Below are positions 22,294-29,017 of a stretch of DNA of 31,040 bases, one piece after another. Location of the stretch: IMG/VR virus record IMGVR_UViG_3300013126_000146, positions 1 through 31,040 of that record. One strand, 5' to 3'. Source of the stretch: a virus. The position numbers were made by a program, and so were the translations under genes. The notes beneath the pieces are model-generated. The model was not told where the DNA came from and made no database searches. It saw nothing but the letters and a program-made list of their open reading frames with translations. Positions within the stretch are counted from its first letter, which is position 1, and each line of letters begins with the position of its first letter.

Positions 22294-22617
22294 TCAGGTG
22301 TTGTAAGTGCCAGATACGTTCACGCCACCATTGACGGTGAGCAGTGTCACAGTACCGTTACCTGCAATCGTTGATTGAGCATTCACGTTCACGCCATCAG
22401 AAATAATCATGCCACCAGTGTTGTTGGCAAGAAGAGTTGTGATGGTTGCGCCGTTGTTGGCTGTGATAACCACATTAGCGGTTGGGAACACCAAGTATGT
22501 ACCAGCGGGAATCACCGCACCAGAGTTGGTCGCTGTGACGGTGGTGTTGCTGAAATACGCACCAGCGGCGTTGGTGGTTGCATTTGCAAGAATGATTTTG
22601 TTTAAGCCTAATGCCAT
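22294..22617 (-). CDS. Capsid decoration-like beta protein (107 aa)
   Basis: Composition is dominated by Asn, Thr, Ala, Val and Gly (LANATTNAAGAYFSNTTVTA, YLVFPTANVVITANNGATIT, GNGTVTLLTVNGGVNVSGTY). The PAGTYLVFPTANVVI segment reads like the tower or head-spike domains of small decoration proteins. AAGGAG precedes ATG 22617, directly after the capsid gene. Function is inferred from place and composition. Confidence 0.6.
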   Translation of the reverse strand: MALGLNKIILANATTNAAGAYFSNTTVTATNSGAVIPAGTYLVFPTANVVITANNGATITTLLANNTGGMIISDGVNVNAQSTIAGNGTVTLLTVNGGVNVSGTYNT

Positions 22618-22627
22618 GTCGTTCTCC

Positions 22628-23629
22628 TTACAGTGAGAGGTAGTTGTAACCTGTCACCTTGGTCATGGACTTGGGCTTGACGCTTACCAATTCGGCAATC
22701 ATCAGCACAGCACCAACATAACCAATCTGCCAGTTCGGGAGTGTGGACTCAAAACCTGTAAACACAAACGAGCCTTGTTCATGTATGTACAAAGACAAGT
22801 AGTTGGTGTTCAAGAAGTACACAATACCTTCTGGGCAATAGGGGTCAGGATAAATAGGTACGCCAGCAACCATCAAAGCACGGAAAGCGGCTTGAGGGCC
22901 ATTTGTGTCACCGTCAAACCCTGCACCTGGGGTGATAACGTATTGCTCTTGACCTACGAAGTCTTGAGCCAACAGCGTCCAAGTACCAAACCCGCAAACA
23001 CCGAAGCTAGGCATCTCAGCACCGTTTTTCACAGTACCAGAAATGTATTGCAGAATGTTTTGACGGGTTGGGTTCACAGAGCCAGCGGCATACTGTGAAG
23101 ATTTCCACCAAGTGTAGGTAGAACGGTCAATGTTGCCGTATGTACCTGAGTTGGCAACAGCAGCGGGCAAGCCGATGAACTGTTGGGTGTTGGAAGTATT
23201 TGTGTACAAGGCAGTAGCCATTGCATCCATCATCACGTTGGTCGCATCGTTCATACGAGCTTCAATCAAAGGGATGATGGCGGCATCTTGCTGAACTGCG
23301 CCTTCCATGCCGAGGAACGGCACAGGAGATATCATCAGCTTCAGGTCAAATTCAGCGTTGTAAGCACCTTGTTGGACTGCTGGTTGGGCAAAAGAGCCAC
23401 TGTAGTCAGACCACTGGGCATTCACAAACTGTGCGCCTTGGACAGGAACGGTTACAGAAGAAACACCGCCAGAGGCTTGCTGACTGTTGGCAATCAGCGC
23501 CGCCATGAGGGGTGTCGAGTTGTAAAGCTGGACAACCAGCTTGGGGATAAAGGCTCTACGAGTAACGTAAGTCAGTTCATTGAACTGTGCTGACCCTGTT
23601 GCTGGTAGGATGCCGCCGCCAATAGCCAT
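22628..23629 (-). CDS. Major capsid protein, HK97 fold
   Basis: A 333-residue protein in the position expected for the coat protein, after the scaffold. Features include an N-arm (FNELTYVTRRAFIPKLVVQL YNSTPL region), VTVPVQGAQFVNAQWSDYSG, the spine helix DAAIIPLIEARMNDATNVMM, and an A-domain-like VAGVPIYPDPYCPEGIVYFL. The KLMISPVPF and TLPNWQIGYVGAVLMIAELV strands also fit. A perfect AGGAGG precedes ATG 23629, consistent with very high expression. The fold call rests on pattern and context. Confidence 0.85.
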   Translation of the reverse strand: MAIGGGILPATGSAQFNELTYVTRRAFIPKLVVQLYNSTPLMAALIANSQQASGGVSSVTVPVQGAQFVNAQWSDYSGSFAQPAVQQGAYNAEFDLKLMISPVPFLGMEGAVQQDAAIIPLIEARMNDATNVMMDAMATALYTNTSNTQQFIGLPAAVANSGTYGNIDRSTYTWWKSSQYAAGSVNPTRQNILQYISGTVKNGAEMPSFGVCGFGTWTLLAQDFVGQEQYVITPGAGFDGDTNGPQAAFRALMVAGVPIYPDPYCPEGIVYFLNTNYLSLYIHEQGSFVFTGFESTLPNWQIGYVGAVLMIAELVSVKPKSMTKVTGYNYLSL

Positions 23630-23658
23630 AAGGCCTCCTATGAAAAAACAATACCCTC

Positions 23659-24192
23659 TTACAGCCCAATCGGTCTGCGTGGATTACGCAGTTCGTTGAG
23701 CGCATTTTGTGCTTCTGTACGAGCAGCGGAGACAGGATTCTTCCAATACTTATTCAAGTCAAATTGCTTGACAGGATTGGGGTTGTACCCTGTTGAAGTA
23801 GGCTTTGCTGCTTGCTTCATCCACTGATAGTGTTCAGCGGCTGTCTCGTGGTTGGTGATGCCACGTTCCAGCATGATTTTTTCCACATCATTTACCTCTG
23901 ATTTACTAGAAATCAGACCCTTTTCCATCAACGAATTGCGTCTGTTTTGCAATTCTTCCATTGCCTCTTTCTCCCGCAACTTGGCTTCCAAGGCTTGCAC
24001 ACGCTCTTCAGACTTGCTGACGGCTCTGTGTGTATAGTCTTCAATGTCAAGTTCAGGAATGGGAAGCTCTGGCTTGATACGTTTGGTCATCCGCAAAAAG
24101 TCTTTGCGGGTTTCAGGGTTTTCCGCAAGAGTCTGGGCAAGAGCCGCCAACTCGTCACGGGCTTCCAGAGATAGATTTTCTAATGATGACAT
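23659..24192 (-). CDS. Capsid scaffolding protein
   Basis: ATG 24192 is preferred, with AAAGAGGG 6-13 nt upstream; an in-frame GTG-side extension to 24228 lies inside the HNH gene. The 177-residue product is almost wholly charged helix: LSLEARDELAALAQTLAENP, EERVQALEAKLREKEAMEEL and RNSLMEKGLISSKSEVNDVE. It has a Pro/Asn linker and a basic C-terminus (NALNELRNPRRPIGL) that could bind the coat. Location just before the capsid gene and composition are typical of scaffolds. Confidence 0.8.
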   Translation of the reverse strand: MSSLENLSLEARDELAALAQTLAENPETRKDFLRMTKRIKPELPIPELDIEDYTHRAVSKSEERVQALEAKLREKEAMEELQNRRNSLMEKGLISSKSEVNDVEKIMLERGITNHETAAEHYQWMKQAAKPTSTGYNPNPVKQFDLNKYWKNPVSAARTEAQNALNELRNPRRPIGL

Positions 24193-24205
24193 GTGCTTAC
24201 CCTCT

Positions 24206-24652
24206 TTATACGTTCCATGTTGCACCACGTTTTATGTAACCAATGTTTGCATGGGATACATTAAACATAGCCCCAAGTTTACGATGAGACAAATCAGATT
24301 CACGAATGAACTTAACTTGCTCTTCAGTTAGTTTTGATTTGCCGCACTTTTCATGCTTTGCTTGTCGTTTTTTTTGAACCATGTCATTTGAGTTTTGCTT
24401 GTGTGTAGCAAGCCACAAATGTTCAGGGTTTACACAATAAGGATTGTCGCAACTGTGAGCCACTAACATATCCTCTGGGATTTCTCCTTTAAAGATACGA
24501 TAAGAGGCACGATGTGCTAATTCATTATTTTTTTTCCGACCAGGCGGATTTGCAAATCCATAACCAGCAGGCGTTACAGCTCCCATCCAAATCCAGCATC
24601 CCGCTTCAGGGATAGCAACTGATTTGTTGAAAATGTAATCCTGCTCAGTCAT
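24206..24652 (-). CDS. HNH homing endonuclease with C-terminal HTH
   Basis: Residues 19-90 hold the HNH_3 pattern: CWIWMGAVTPAGYG, LAHRASYRIFKG (H47) and VAHSCDNPYCVNPEHLWLAT (H66, C68, C73, N75, H78), then HKQNSNDM. Residues 107-148 (KLTEEQVKFIRESDLSHRKL through IGYIKRGATW) are the DNA-binding HTH that often follows. It cuts DNA at a specific site and promotes its own spread. It separates the scaffold gene from the small 60-aa gene, starts within that gene's stop (TAATG), and keeps transcription of the late operon intact. Confidence 0.85.
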   Translation of the reverse strand: MTEQDYIFNKSVAIPEAGCWIWMGAVTPAGYGFANPPGRKKNNELAHRASYRIFKGEIPEDMLVAHSCDNPYCVNPEHLWLATHKQNSNDMVQKKRQAKHEKCGKSKLTEEQVKFIRESDLSHRKLGAMFNVSHANIGYIKRGATWNV

Positions 24653-24834
24653 TAAATTACCTTACGACCATCACCAGGCTTTTGGACAGCCATACCTGAT
24701 TTCCCAACTTTGTTGGGGGCTGATAAGCCACCGAGTTGAGAAAAACGAGGTGTGTTTGTGATGACACCGTTTTGTTGGTTGTTGTCAGTTGGTTTGCGTG
24801 GTGACGAGGCAACACGGGGTTTAAAAAGTTCCAA
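24652..24834 (-). CDS. Small basic linker-type protein, TTG start (60 aa)
   Basis: The minus strand reads AAGGAG, 6 nt, then TTG GAA CTT TTT at 24834, directly after the TAA of the upstream gene. An ORF running further upstream (to 25014) overlaps that gene and reads unnaturally. The 60-aa product is Pro/Asn/Gly/Lys-rich (FKPRVASSPRKPTDNNQQNG, SAPNKVGKSGMAVQKPGDGR). It is likely disordered with unknown function. Confidence 0.65.
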   Translation of the reverse strand: MELFKPRVASSPRKPTDNNQQNGVITNTPRFSQLGGLSAPNKVGKSGMAVQKPGDGRKVI

Positions 24835-24844
24835 GGTATTCTCC

Positions 24845-25294
24845 TTACATGGGTGGGGGTGTTGGCATTCCGCTAGAGGCGGGTATACCAGGGATGGGTG
24901 CTTGAGCAATTGCTCTGCCTTCAGGGGTAGCACCACCCGCCTGTGGCAAGGTTTGGAGCATCTGAAGAATTTCAGACTGCTGTAACTCGTCTGTTCTGCC
25001 TTTTTTCTGACCAATCAATCCGCTAAGTACACGAATAGCATTTAGGGTTTTCTTTCCCTCGTCTGAAACTGAGCCAAAAGCGGGAAGAGATTGTTCAAGC
25101 AAATCAATCGCCATGCTGATATTGATGAGTGCGGCTTCTTTGCTTCCCATCTTGGGTTCGGGCGTACTCATAGGGGAGGCCATCGGTGGAGCTTCAGTGT
25201 CTCCCATTGCATCGACAGGTGTTGGGGTGGGAGTACCAGCAGCCGCTTGGCTACCTTTCATTAACTCCATCAACTTATCTGGTGGGACACTCAT
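24845..25294 (-). CDS. Pro/Met-rich hypothetical head protein (149 aa)
   Basis: ATG 25294 is preferred, with AAGGAG 6 nt upstream. Termini are Pro/Thr/Ala/Met-rich (PTPTPVDAMGDTEAPPMASP; ASSGMPTPPPM at the end). The centre is helical (KEAALINISMAIDLLEQSLP, LNAIRVLSGLIGQKKGRTDE). Proteins of this layout (disordered ends around a single helical hairpin) are frequent between portal and scaffold in podoviruses. A role as a scaffold or portal helper is conjecture. It sits right after a promoter-like sequence. Confidence 0.65.
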   Translation of the reverse strand: MSVPPDKLMELMKGSQAAAGTPTPTPVDAMGDTEAPPMASPMSTPEPKMGSKEAALINISMAIDLLEQSLPAFGSVSDEGKKTLNAIRVLSGLIGQKKGRTDELQQSEILQMLQTLPQAGGATPEGRAIAQAPIPGIPASSGMPTPPPM

Positions 25295-25312
25295 AATCAC
25301 TCCTTGGGCGTG

Positions 25313-25341
25313 TTTGTAACCACTTACTTACACTTTGTCAA
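25313..25341 (-). promoter_or_regulatory. Candidate promoter ahead of the capsid gene block
   Basis: On the minus strand: a perfect TTGACA (plus 25336-25341), a 17-bp spacer, and TACAAA (25313-25318, four of six consensus bases). It lies 18 nt before ATG 25294 in one of the very few gaps of the late strand. It could add transcripts of scaffold and capsid genes above those from upstream. Confidence 0.45.
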
Positions 25342-25346
25342 TAGGT

Positions 25347-25371
25347 GGGAGGCATTTTATGTCAGCCTCCC
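25347..25371. repeat. 7-bp inverted repeat, hairpin in the late-strand gap
   Basis: GGGAGGC (25347-25353) and GCCTCCC (25365-25371) pair perfectly around an 11-nt AT-rich loop. No T-run follows on either strand, so a classical terminator is unlikely. It may be an RNA-processing, stability or attenuation element between portal-proximal minigenes and the promoter ahead of the capsid genes. Confidence 0.45.
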
Positions 25372-25388
25372 AAGACAATCCTTGCAGA

Positions 25389-25427
25389 TTACATGCGAGA
25401 CTTGCGTCCCTTACGACCCTTACGCAT
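25389..25427 (-). CDS. Arg/Lys-rich 12-aa minigene MRKGRKGRKSRM
   Basis: AAGGAG (plus 25434-25439) is 6 nt before ATG 25427. The frame stops at TAA 25389. Seven of 12 residues are Arg or Lys. The DNA and peptide resemble the minigene at 25496-25537 (both have a CAAGGAG site, ATG, and a GRK core). The start lies inside the end of the 18-aa ORF. It may be a nucleic-acid-binding peptide or a coupling device. Such a short ORF could also occur by chance. Confidence 0.5.
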   Translation of the reverse strand: MRKGRKGRKSRM

Positions 25428-25476
25428 GATGCGCTCCTTGGTTGAGGCGGCCACTTACTTGAGGGGAAGCAGCCAT
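25420..25476 (-). CDS. 18-aa ORF MAASPQVSGRLNQGAHHA
   Basis: AAGGAAAAGGG lies immediately upstream of ATG 25476. The frame stops at TAA 25420 after crossing the ribosome site and ATG of the 12-aa basic minigene. The overlap suggests that ribosomes finishing here could re-start on that gene. No function is recognised, and the case rests on the ribosome site and arrangement. Confidence 0.4.
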   Translation of the reverse strand: MAASPQVSGRLNQGAHHA

Positions 25477-25495
25477 ACCCTTTTCCTTTCGGAAA

Positions 25496-25537
25496 TCAAC
25501 GACAGGTCTTACGACCACGCTTTGCTTTGTACATCAT
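25496..25537 (-). CDS. Arg/Lys-rich 13-aa minigene MMYKAKRGRKTCR
   Basis: AAGGAG (plus 25541-25546) lies 3 nt before the first ATG and 6 nt before the second (25534). The first ATG overlaps the stop of the 57-aa gene as ATGA. The peptide is strongly basic, with a GRK core like the 25389-25427 minigene, so the two look like tandem relatives. Whether one or both ATGs are used is unknown. Confidence 0.5.
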   Translation of the reverse strand: MMYKAKRGRKTCR

Positions 25538-25707
25538 CCACTCCTTGTTTGTATGCGGTTGGAATCTCTTTGGCTTCTGCCATAGGAGGTTTTATACCCA
25601 GTTTGACGCAAAGTCAAGTTAGGACTCCCTTCGTCTCTTTTCAGTGATTCTGTTGAAACTCTGGGTTGGTCAGCCTTGGGTTGAGTCATTTGTTGTGTAG
25701 CCATCAT
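25534..25707 (-). CDS. Hypothetical polar protein downstream of portal (57 aa)
   Basis: The start ATG overlaps the portal stop as ATGA (25704-25707). GTAGG upstream could serve as ribosome site, or coupling alone may suffice. The product is Gln/Thr/Ser/Arg-rich (MATQQMTQPKADQPRVSTES; YGRSQRDSNRIQTRSG at the end) with no domain. Its stop overlaps the 13-aa basic minigene. A 24-aa ORF in another frame overlaps its second half, but that one has no ribosome site. Confidence 0.55.
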   Translation of the reverse strand: MMATQQMTQPKADQPRVSTESLKRDEGSPNLTLRQTGYKTSYGRSQRDSNRIQTRSG

Positions 25708-27338
25708 CCTACCTTTTTAAGTTCAGGTTTACCCTCTGCCTTTGGAGGCATGACTTGCTGTAGCGCCTGTGCTTCAGCTTGCCTTTCCTCCGTTTTCTTT
25801 AAACGGTCTTTGAGCAACTGCTTCATGGGTGGCTCAATCAAGTCAAGCAAAGACTCCTTGTCAATGACTTGAGCACTGAAGAGTTCAAACGCCAGTCTGC
25901 GGCTGTCTTCCATGAATATAGGTGAATTGGAGTGAGCGTCCACTTTCACTACAAAGTCCTTGGTGAACTGGTCGGCAATGAATTTATTGCCATTCATGTC
26001 TTTCAAATGCGTGTTGTTGTAGACCTGCATACACTTGAGATACAGCGTTGCCATCTTCTCTAAACTGTCCTCAATAATCAGTGCTCGTTTCTTGGCACGG
26101 CTTGAACCCAGACGAGCCAGTTGGGAGGCGTGACCAGAAGAACGCACCCCCGCCTCGCCTCTGCCTTGCAAAACGCTGACAATGCCAGATGCTTCTTCAA
26201 ACATCAAGTCAATTTCGCCTATTTCTCTAAACAAATCAGGTGGGATAGTGGGCGCTAACTTCTCTACTTTGGCATTAGGCATGTCGGTTGCCAGCAAGCC
26301 ACCAGCACGGTTGAGAGCAAAGTTCTTCTCATCCAAAATGCCTGTAAACCCAATCAATGCGGTGGGCGGCCTGACCTGTTTAGAGAGCAAGTCCAAAATT
26401 TCTGTCATGCGTTTGTTACGCAACTGTTGCAGATAGATAAGTCTTGCCACTTCAGAAGCACCCCAGTAGTAATCGTACAGGGGGTTGGGGCAAATTTGTA
26501 TAAAAGGCAACTCGCCTTTTAAGAACATTTGCTCACCTGGTCGGTCATAAATGATGATGTCAGGGTCAGCCTTGGTGACTACCTGATAGTCTTTGGTTTC
26601 ATCATTCCATACCCACAACTCCACCATTTCTACGGTTTCTTCTGCAACTTCTGCCTTGTAATTGGGGTTACCCGCCAAGTCCAAATTAACAGTACCGTAC
26701 ATGGTTGGAGTGGATTGTGAAAGGATGATGCGCTGAACACCATTTGCAATCTCTGTACGCTCATGCTGCGTAGAGGCTACCCGCTTGACAATGGCATCCC
26801 GTTGAGGATGACTGTATAACCTGTCGTACAACTCAGACTTGGTGATGTAGTAAGTCTGGACAAGGGCTTCTTGTCTGTCAGTGTACGGGCTGTCTTCTCG
26901 CAAAACACCAATACAAGCGGGTTCAACCATGTAGGGCTTTATTCCGTTAGCAATCACTAACTTAACAAAGGTAGTGTTATAGCAAAGCGCCCAAGTAACT
27001 GCGGAAGAAAACACTTGGTCAGCGTTAGAGTTGAGCCATTCATCGTGGAGGGCTTTGGATAGACTGGGGACTTTGCTTTGTTCTTGTTCTGGCACGGCAG
27101 CGCCAACATCAATACTAAATCTGGTGGTTTCTGCCGAATAAAGAAATGAGGTCAGTTGGTCGATATGTGGATAGATTTTGTTGTACAAAGCGGGCACTTC
27201 ATCAGGGCCATTGCCAAACAAATAGTAAGAACGCAAGCTGGAATATTCTGGCTTTCTTGTTTCTCGACTGACCAAGCATTTTTCTATCAAATCAAGATAA
27301 AACTGTTGTCTGTCGATAGGGTCGCTAGGTATCCTCAT
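25704..27338 (-). CDS. Portal protein
   Basis: A 544-residue protein with podovirus portal features. It has an N-terminal helical region (REQFYLDLIEKC-like RQQFYLDLIEKCLVSRETRK), then YNKIYPHIDQLTSFLYSAET and VSSAVTWALCYNTTFVKLVI-type clip/wing segments. It continues with FIQICPNPLYDYYWGASEVA, a crown-side IDLMFEEASGIVSVLQGRGE, and a long final helix set (LLDLIEPPMKQLLKDRLKKT). It forms the dodecamer for DNA entry and exit. It is encoded between the packaging genes and scaffold, as expected. Its start overlaps the upstream gene by 4 nt. Confidence 0.85.
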   Translation of the reverse strand: MRIPSDPIDRQQFYLDLIEKCLVSRETRKPEYSSLRSYYLFGNGPDEVPALYNKIYPHIDQLTSFLYSAETTRFSIDVGAAVPEQEQSKVPSLSKALHDEWLNSNADQVFSSAVTWALCYNTTFVKLVIANGIKPYMVEPACIGVLREDSPYTDRQEALVQTYYITKSELYDRLYSHPQRDAIVKRVASTQHERTEIANGVQRIILSQSTPTMYGTVNLDLAGNPNYKAEVAEETVEMVELWVWNDETKDYQVVTKADPDIIIYDRPGEQMFLKGELPFIQICPNPLYDYYWGASEVARLIYLQQLRNKRMTEILDLLSKQVRPPTALIGFTGILDEKNFALNRAGGLLATDMPNAKVEKLAPTIPPDLFREIGEIDLMFEEASGIVSVLQGRGEAGVRSSGHASQLARLGSSRAKKRALIIEDSLEKMATLYLKCMQVYNNTHLKDMNGNKFIADQFTKDFVVKVDAHSNSPIFMEDSRRLAFELFSAQVIDKESLLDLIEPPMKQLLKDRLKKTEERQAEAQALQQVMPPKAEGKPELKKVG

Positions 27339-27841
27339 GGCTTCACCTGTAAGTTTTCATGGTCGTTCATCACCACATTTGCCTTTGGGCTTTGGAAATT
27401 TCCAACAGAGTTAGGAATCACACTCACGGATTCTCCAGCAACCGACTTAAATTGTCCACCCAAGACCGATTTCATGTTGATAGACCCGCCACCACCCCAA
27501 ATAACGGAGTCACCAGGTCGTGCTTGCCTCTGTTCTGGGGGCTGATTGGCTTGCATGGCGGCTGTAGCCTCTGCAAATTGCTTGTCAGAGAGCTTATTCT
27601 TGCGTTTCATGTAGCCAGTCTGGTGTTCACCCTCTCTGGTTGACTTAATATCGGTCATATCGTAGTCAATAGCCAGTTGTTTGAGGTTTTTGTCCGCTGC
27701 TTTGGTTTTATCGGACTTCAAAGCCACTGGTTTTAAGAAAACCTTGGAAATTTCCCCGTTACAGTGCTTCATAGGGCATTTTGCCTCCCATGCCTCAAAT
27801 ATGCCGTGACTTTCACAGTAATAATCGTGCAGTACCCCCAT
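27335..27841 (-). CDS. Conserved zinc-binding-like phage protein (168 aa)
   Basis: The N-terminus HDYYCESHGIFEAWEAKCPM then KHCNGEISKVFLKP has a C-x2-H ... C-x4-C pattern of a small zinc ribbon, as in FmdB-like proteins. A helical stretch (LKQLAIDYDMTDIKSTREGE) and a Gly/Pro-rich tail follow. This type sits beside the portal gene in several phages and may act in packaging or portal assembly. Its function is not established. It ends in the ATGA overlap with portal. Confidence 0.7.
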   Translation of the reverse strand: MGVLHDYYCESHGIFEAWEAKCPMKHCNGEISKVFLKPVALKSDKTKAADKNLKQLAIDYDMTDIKSTREGEHQTGYMKRKNKLSDKQFAEATAAMQANQPPEQRQARPGDSVIWGGGGSINMKSVLGGQFKSVAGESVSVIPNSVGNFQSPKANVVMNDHENLQVKP

Positions 27842-27843
27842 AT

Positions 27844-28206
27844 TTACCCTTTCAGTGCTTCGTCAAGTGAAATTTCGCTGTAATCATGCCTATTTGCCAT
27901 CCCAACCTTGATTTTTATGCCTTCTGAGGTCACTTGTAACCCCATTTTTGGCTTAAAAACAGGCTGCGGTGTCTTTCTATAGTCCACATAACGGGTGTTA
28001 TCCATGCGTTTCATCACCTTCACATTACCCGCCTTCCACTGTTGATAGGCTTTGCTAACCCGTATTTGCATATTTTTTGTCAATGGTTCTGTTTCATATA
28101 TGAAAATATCGTAGAAATGACCGTGGCTTATGCCACAAAGTTCAACAAACAAGCGGATAGAGATGCCTCTTTCCTTGTCGGCATAGAACCTTTTCATATG
28201 AAGCAT
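27844..28206 (-). CDS. HTH DNA-binding protein near terminase (120 aa)
   Basis: ATG 28206 follows the glycosyltransferase stop by 4 nt. A longer ORF reaching 28440 lies inside that gene and is rejected. Residues about 1-60 form an HTH-like set: KRFYADKERGISIRLFVELC, GISHGHFYDIFIYETEP, LTKNMQIRVSKAYQQW. A basic and beta C-terminus follows (PVFKPKMGLQVTSEGIKIKV). DNA-binding proteins at this position can serve as small terminase or as regulators. A TerS role is possible but unproven. No strong ribosome site is seen. Confidence 0.65.
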   Translation of the reverse strand: MLHMKRFYADKERGISIRLFVELCGISHGHFYDIFIYETEPLTKNMQIRVSKAYQQWKAGNVKVMKRMDNTRYVDYRKTPQPVFKPKMGLQVTSEGIKIKVGMANRHDYSEISLDEALKG

Positions 28207-28210
28207 GAGT

Positions 28211-29017
28211 TCACGCTTGCTTAGAGGGGGCAATTTTGTACTCCACGGTATAGCCTTGGCTTTGTAGCCACAGCATAAAAGCCACTTCTCCATAGGCTTG
28301 GGTAGGGTCAGAGGGGACAATGATGTGGTTGTTGGGCGTGAGCTTCCTTGTTTGGGCGTGATGACCCAACAAAGAGCCAAAATCAAACCCATCTTCGTGA
28401 AAGCCGTGCCCGACATACTCCATGCTGAAGTGCTTGGCAATGTCGATAGGGCAATATTTGTACCCGTAAGACTCCAACACAGGCTTCAGGATGGCTGACA
28501 ACTGAGCATCTTCGTTCCACCCGTGTATCTCGTTGCTGTTCAAGTGCATGATGCCATGCCTGTTACAGGCTTCTAGGAAGCGTTTGCTTCTCAGGCTAAA
28601 CCCACCGTTTTGCACGACAGAGACAGGCTCTTGTGCTTGTGTCCACGAGAATTTCAGGTAGAGGTTGCCGTACCCAAACGCACAGTGTGAGGGTGCGCCT
28701 ATGTAGTCATAATCATAGTATTCAGGTTTGAAGTTCTTGCCGTTCAACACCCATCCGTCATCTTGGACTATCAAACAGTAGTCTGTCTCTATGTAGGCGT
28801 ACAAGCCGTGCATCATAAAGAGCGAGTACCCAAGATAGTCTATAGGGTGGCAACGCTTCCAGACTATGTTGCTTGGCAAGTCGGGTGGTTCTTCTATAGA
28901 AATAAGTAAGCCTTTACTACCAGGCAACTCTTGCATAGACTTGAGGATAGAGGGTATGGCAGACGCACCATTGTTGTGCCCGTAGATAGACACGATGGTT
29001 AATTTATTGTGAACCAT
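28211..29017 (-). CDS. DUF5672-type glycosyltransferase (GT-A)
   Basis: A 268-residue protein with the family's steps: LTIVSIYGHNNGA at the N-terminus, TDYCLIVQDDGWVLN (QDD 85-87, metal/sugar-nucleotide site), YDYDYIGAPS, VVQNGGFSLRSKRFLEAC, and GWNEDAQLS with the acidic NED at 168-170. Such enzymes move sugars onto unknown acceptors. Here the gene lies between TerL and the HTH gene and is co-transcribed with packaging genes, so a virion or DNA target is possible. It overlaps the end of the TerL gene by 14 nt. Confidence 0.8.
   Translation of the reverse strand: MVHNKLTIVSIYGHNNGASAIPSILKSMQELPGSKGLLISIEEPPDLPSNIVWKRCHPIDYLGYSLFMMHGLYAYIETDYCLIVQDDGWVLNGKNFKPEYYDYDYIGAPSHCAFGYGNLYLKFSWTQAQEPVSVVQNGGFSLRSKRFLEACNRHGIMHLNSNEIHGWNEDAQLSAILKPVLESYGYKYCPIDIAKHFSMEYVGHGFHEDGFDFGSLLGHHAQTRKLTPNNHIIVPSDPTQAYGEVAFMLWLQSQGYTVEYKIAPSKQA

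Noticed and set aside
24835-25014. Upstream extension of the 60-aa gene
   Set aside because: It lies inside the 149-aa gene. The TTG at 24834 with AAGGAG 6 nt upstream explains the real start.
25509-25583. 24-aa minus ORF (MAEAKEIPTAYKQGVDDVQS...)
   Set aside because: The peptide looks reasonable, but the bases before its ATG are AAACCTCCT, the opposite of a ribosome site. The 57-aa frame over the same DNA has ATGA coupling at both ends.
25345-25647. 100-aa plus-strand ORF in the portal-scaffold gap
   Set aside because: It is antisense to the coupled minigenes, lacks a ribosome site and has no protein-like pattern.
28207-28440. Upstream extension of the HTH gene near terminase
   Set aside because: It overlaps the glycosyltransferase C-terminus in another frame and has a Ser/Thr/Trp-rich shadow composition.
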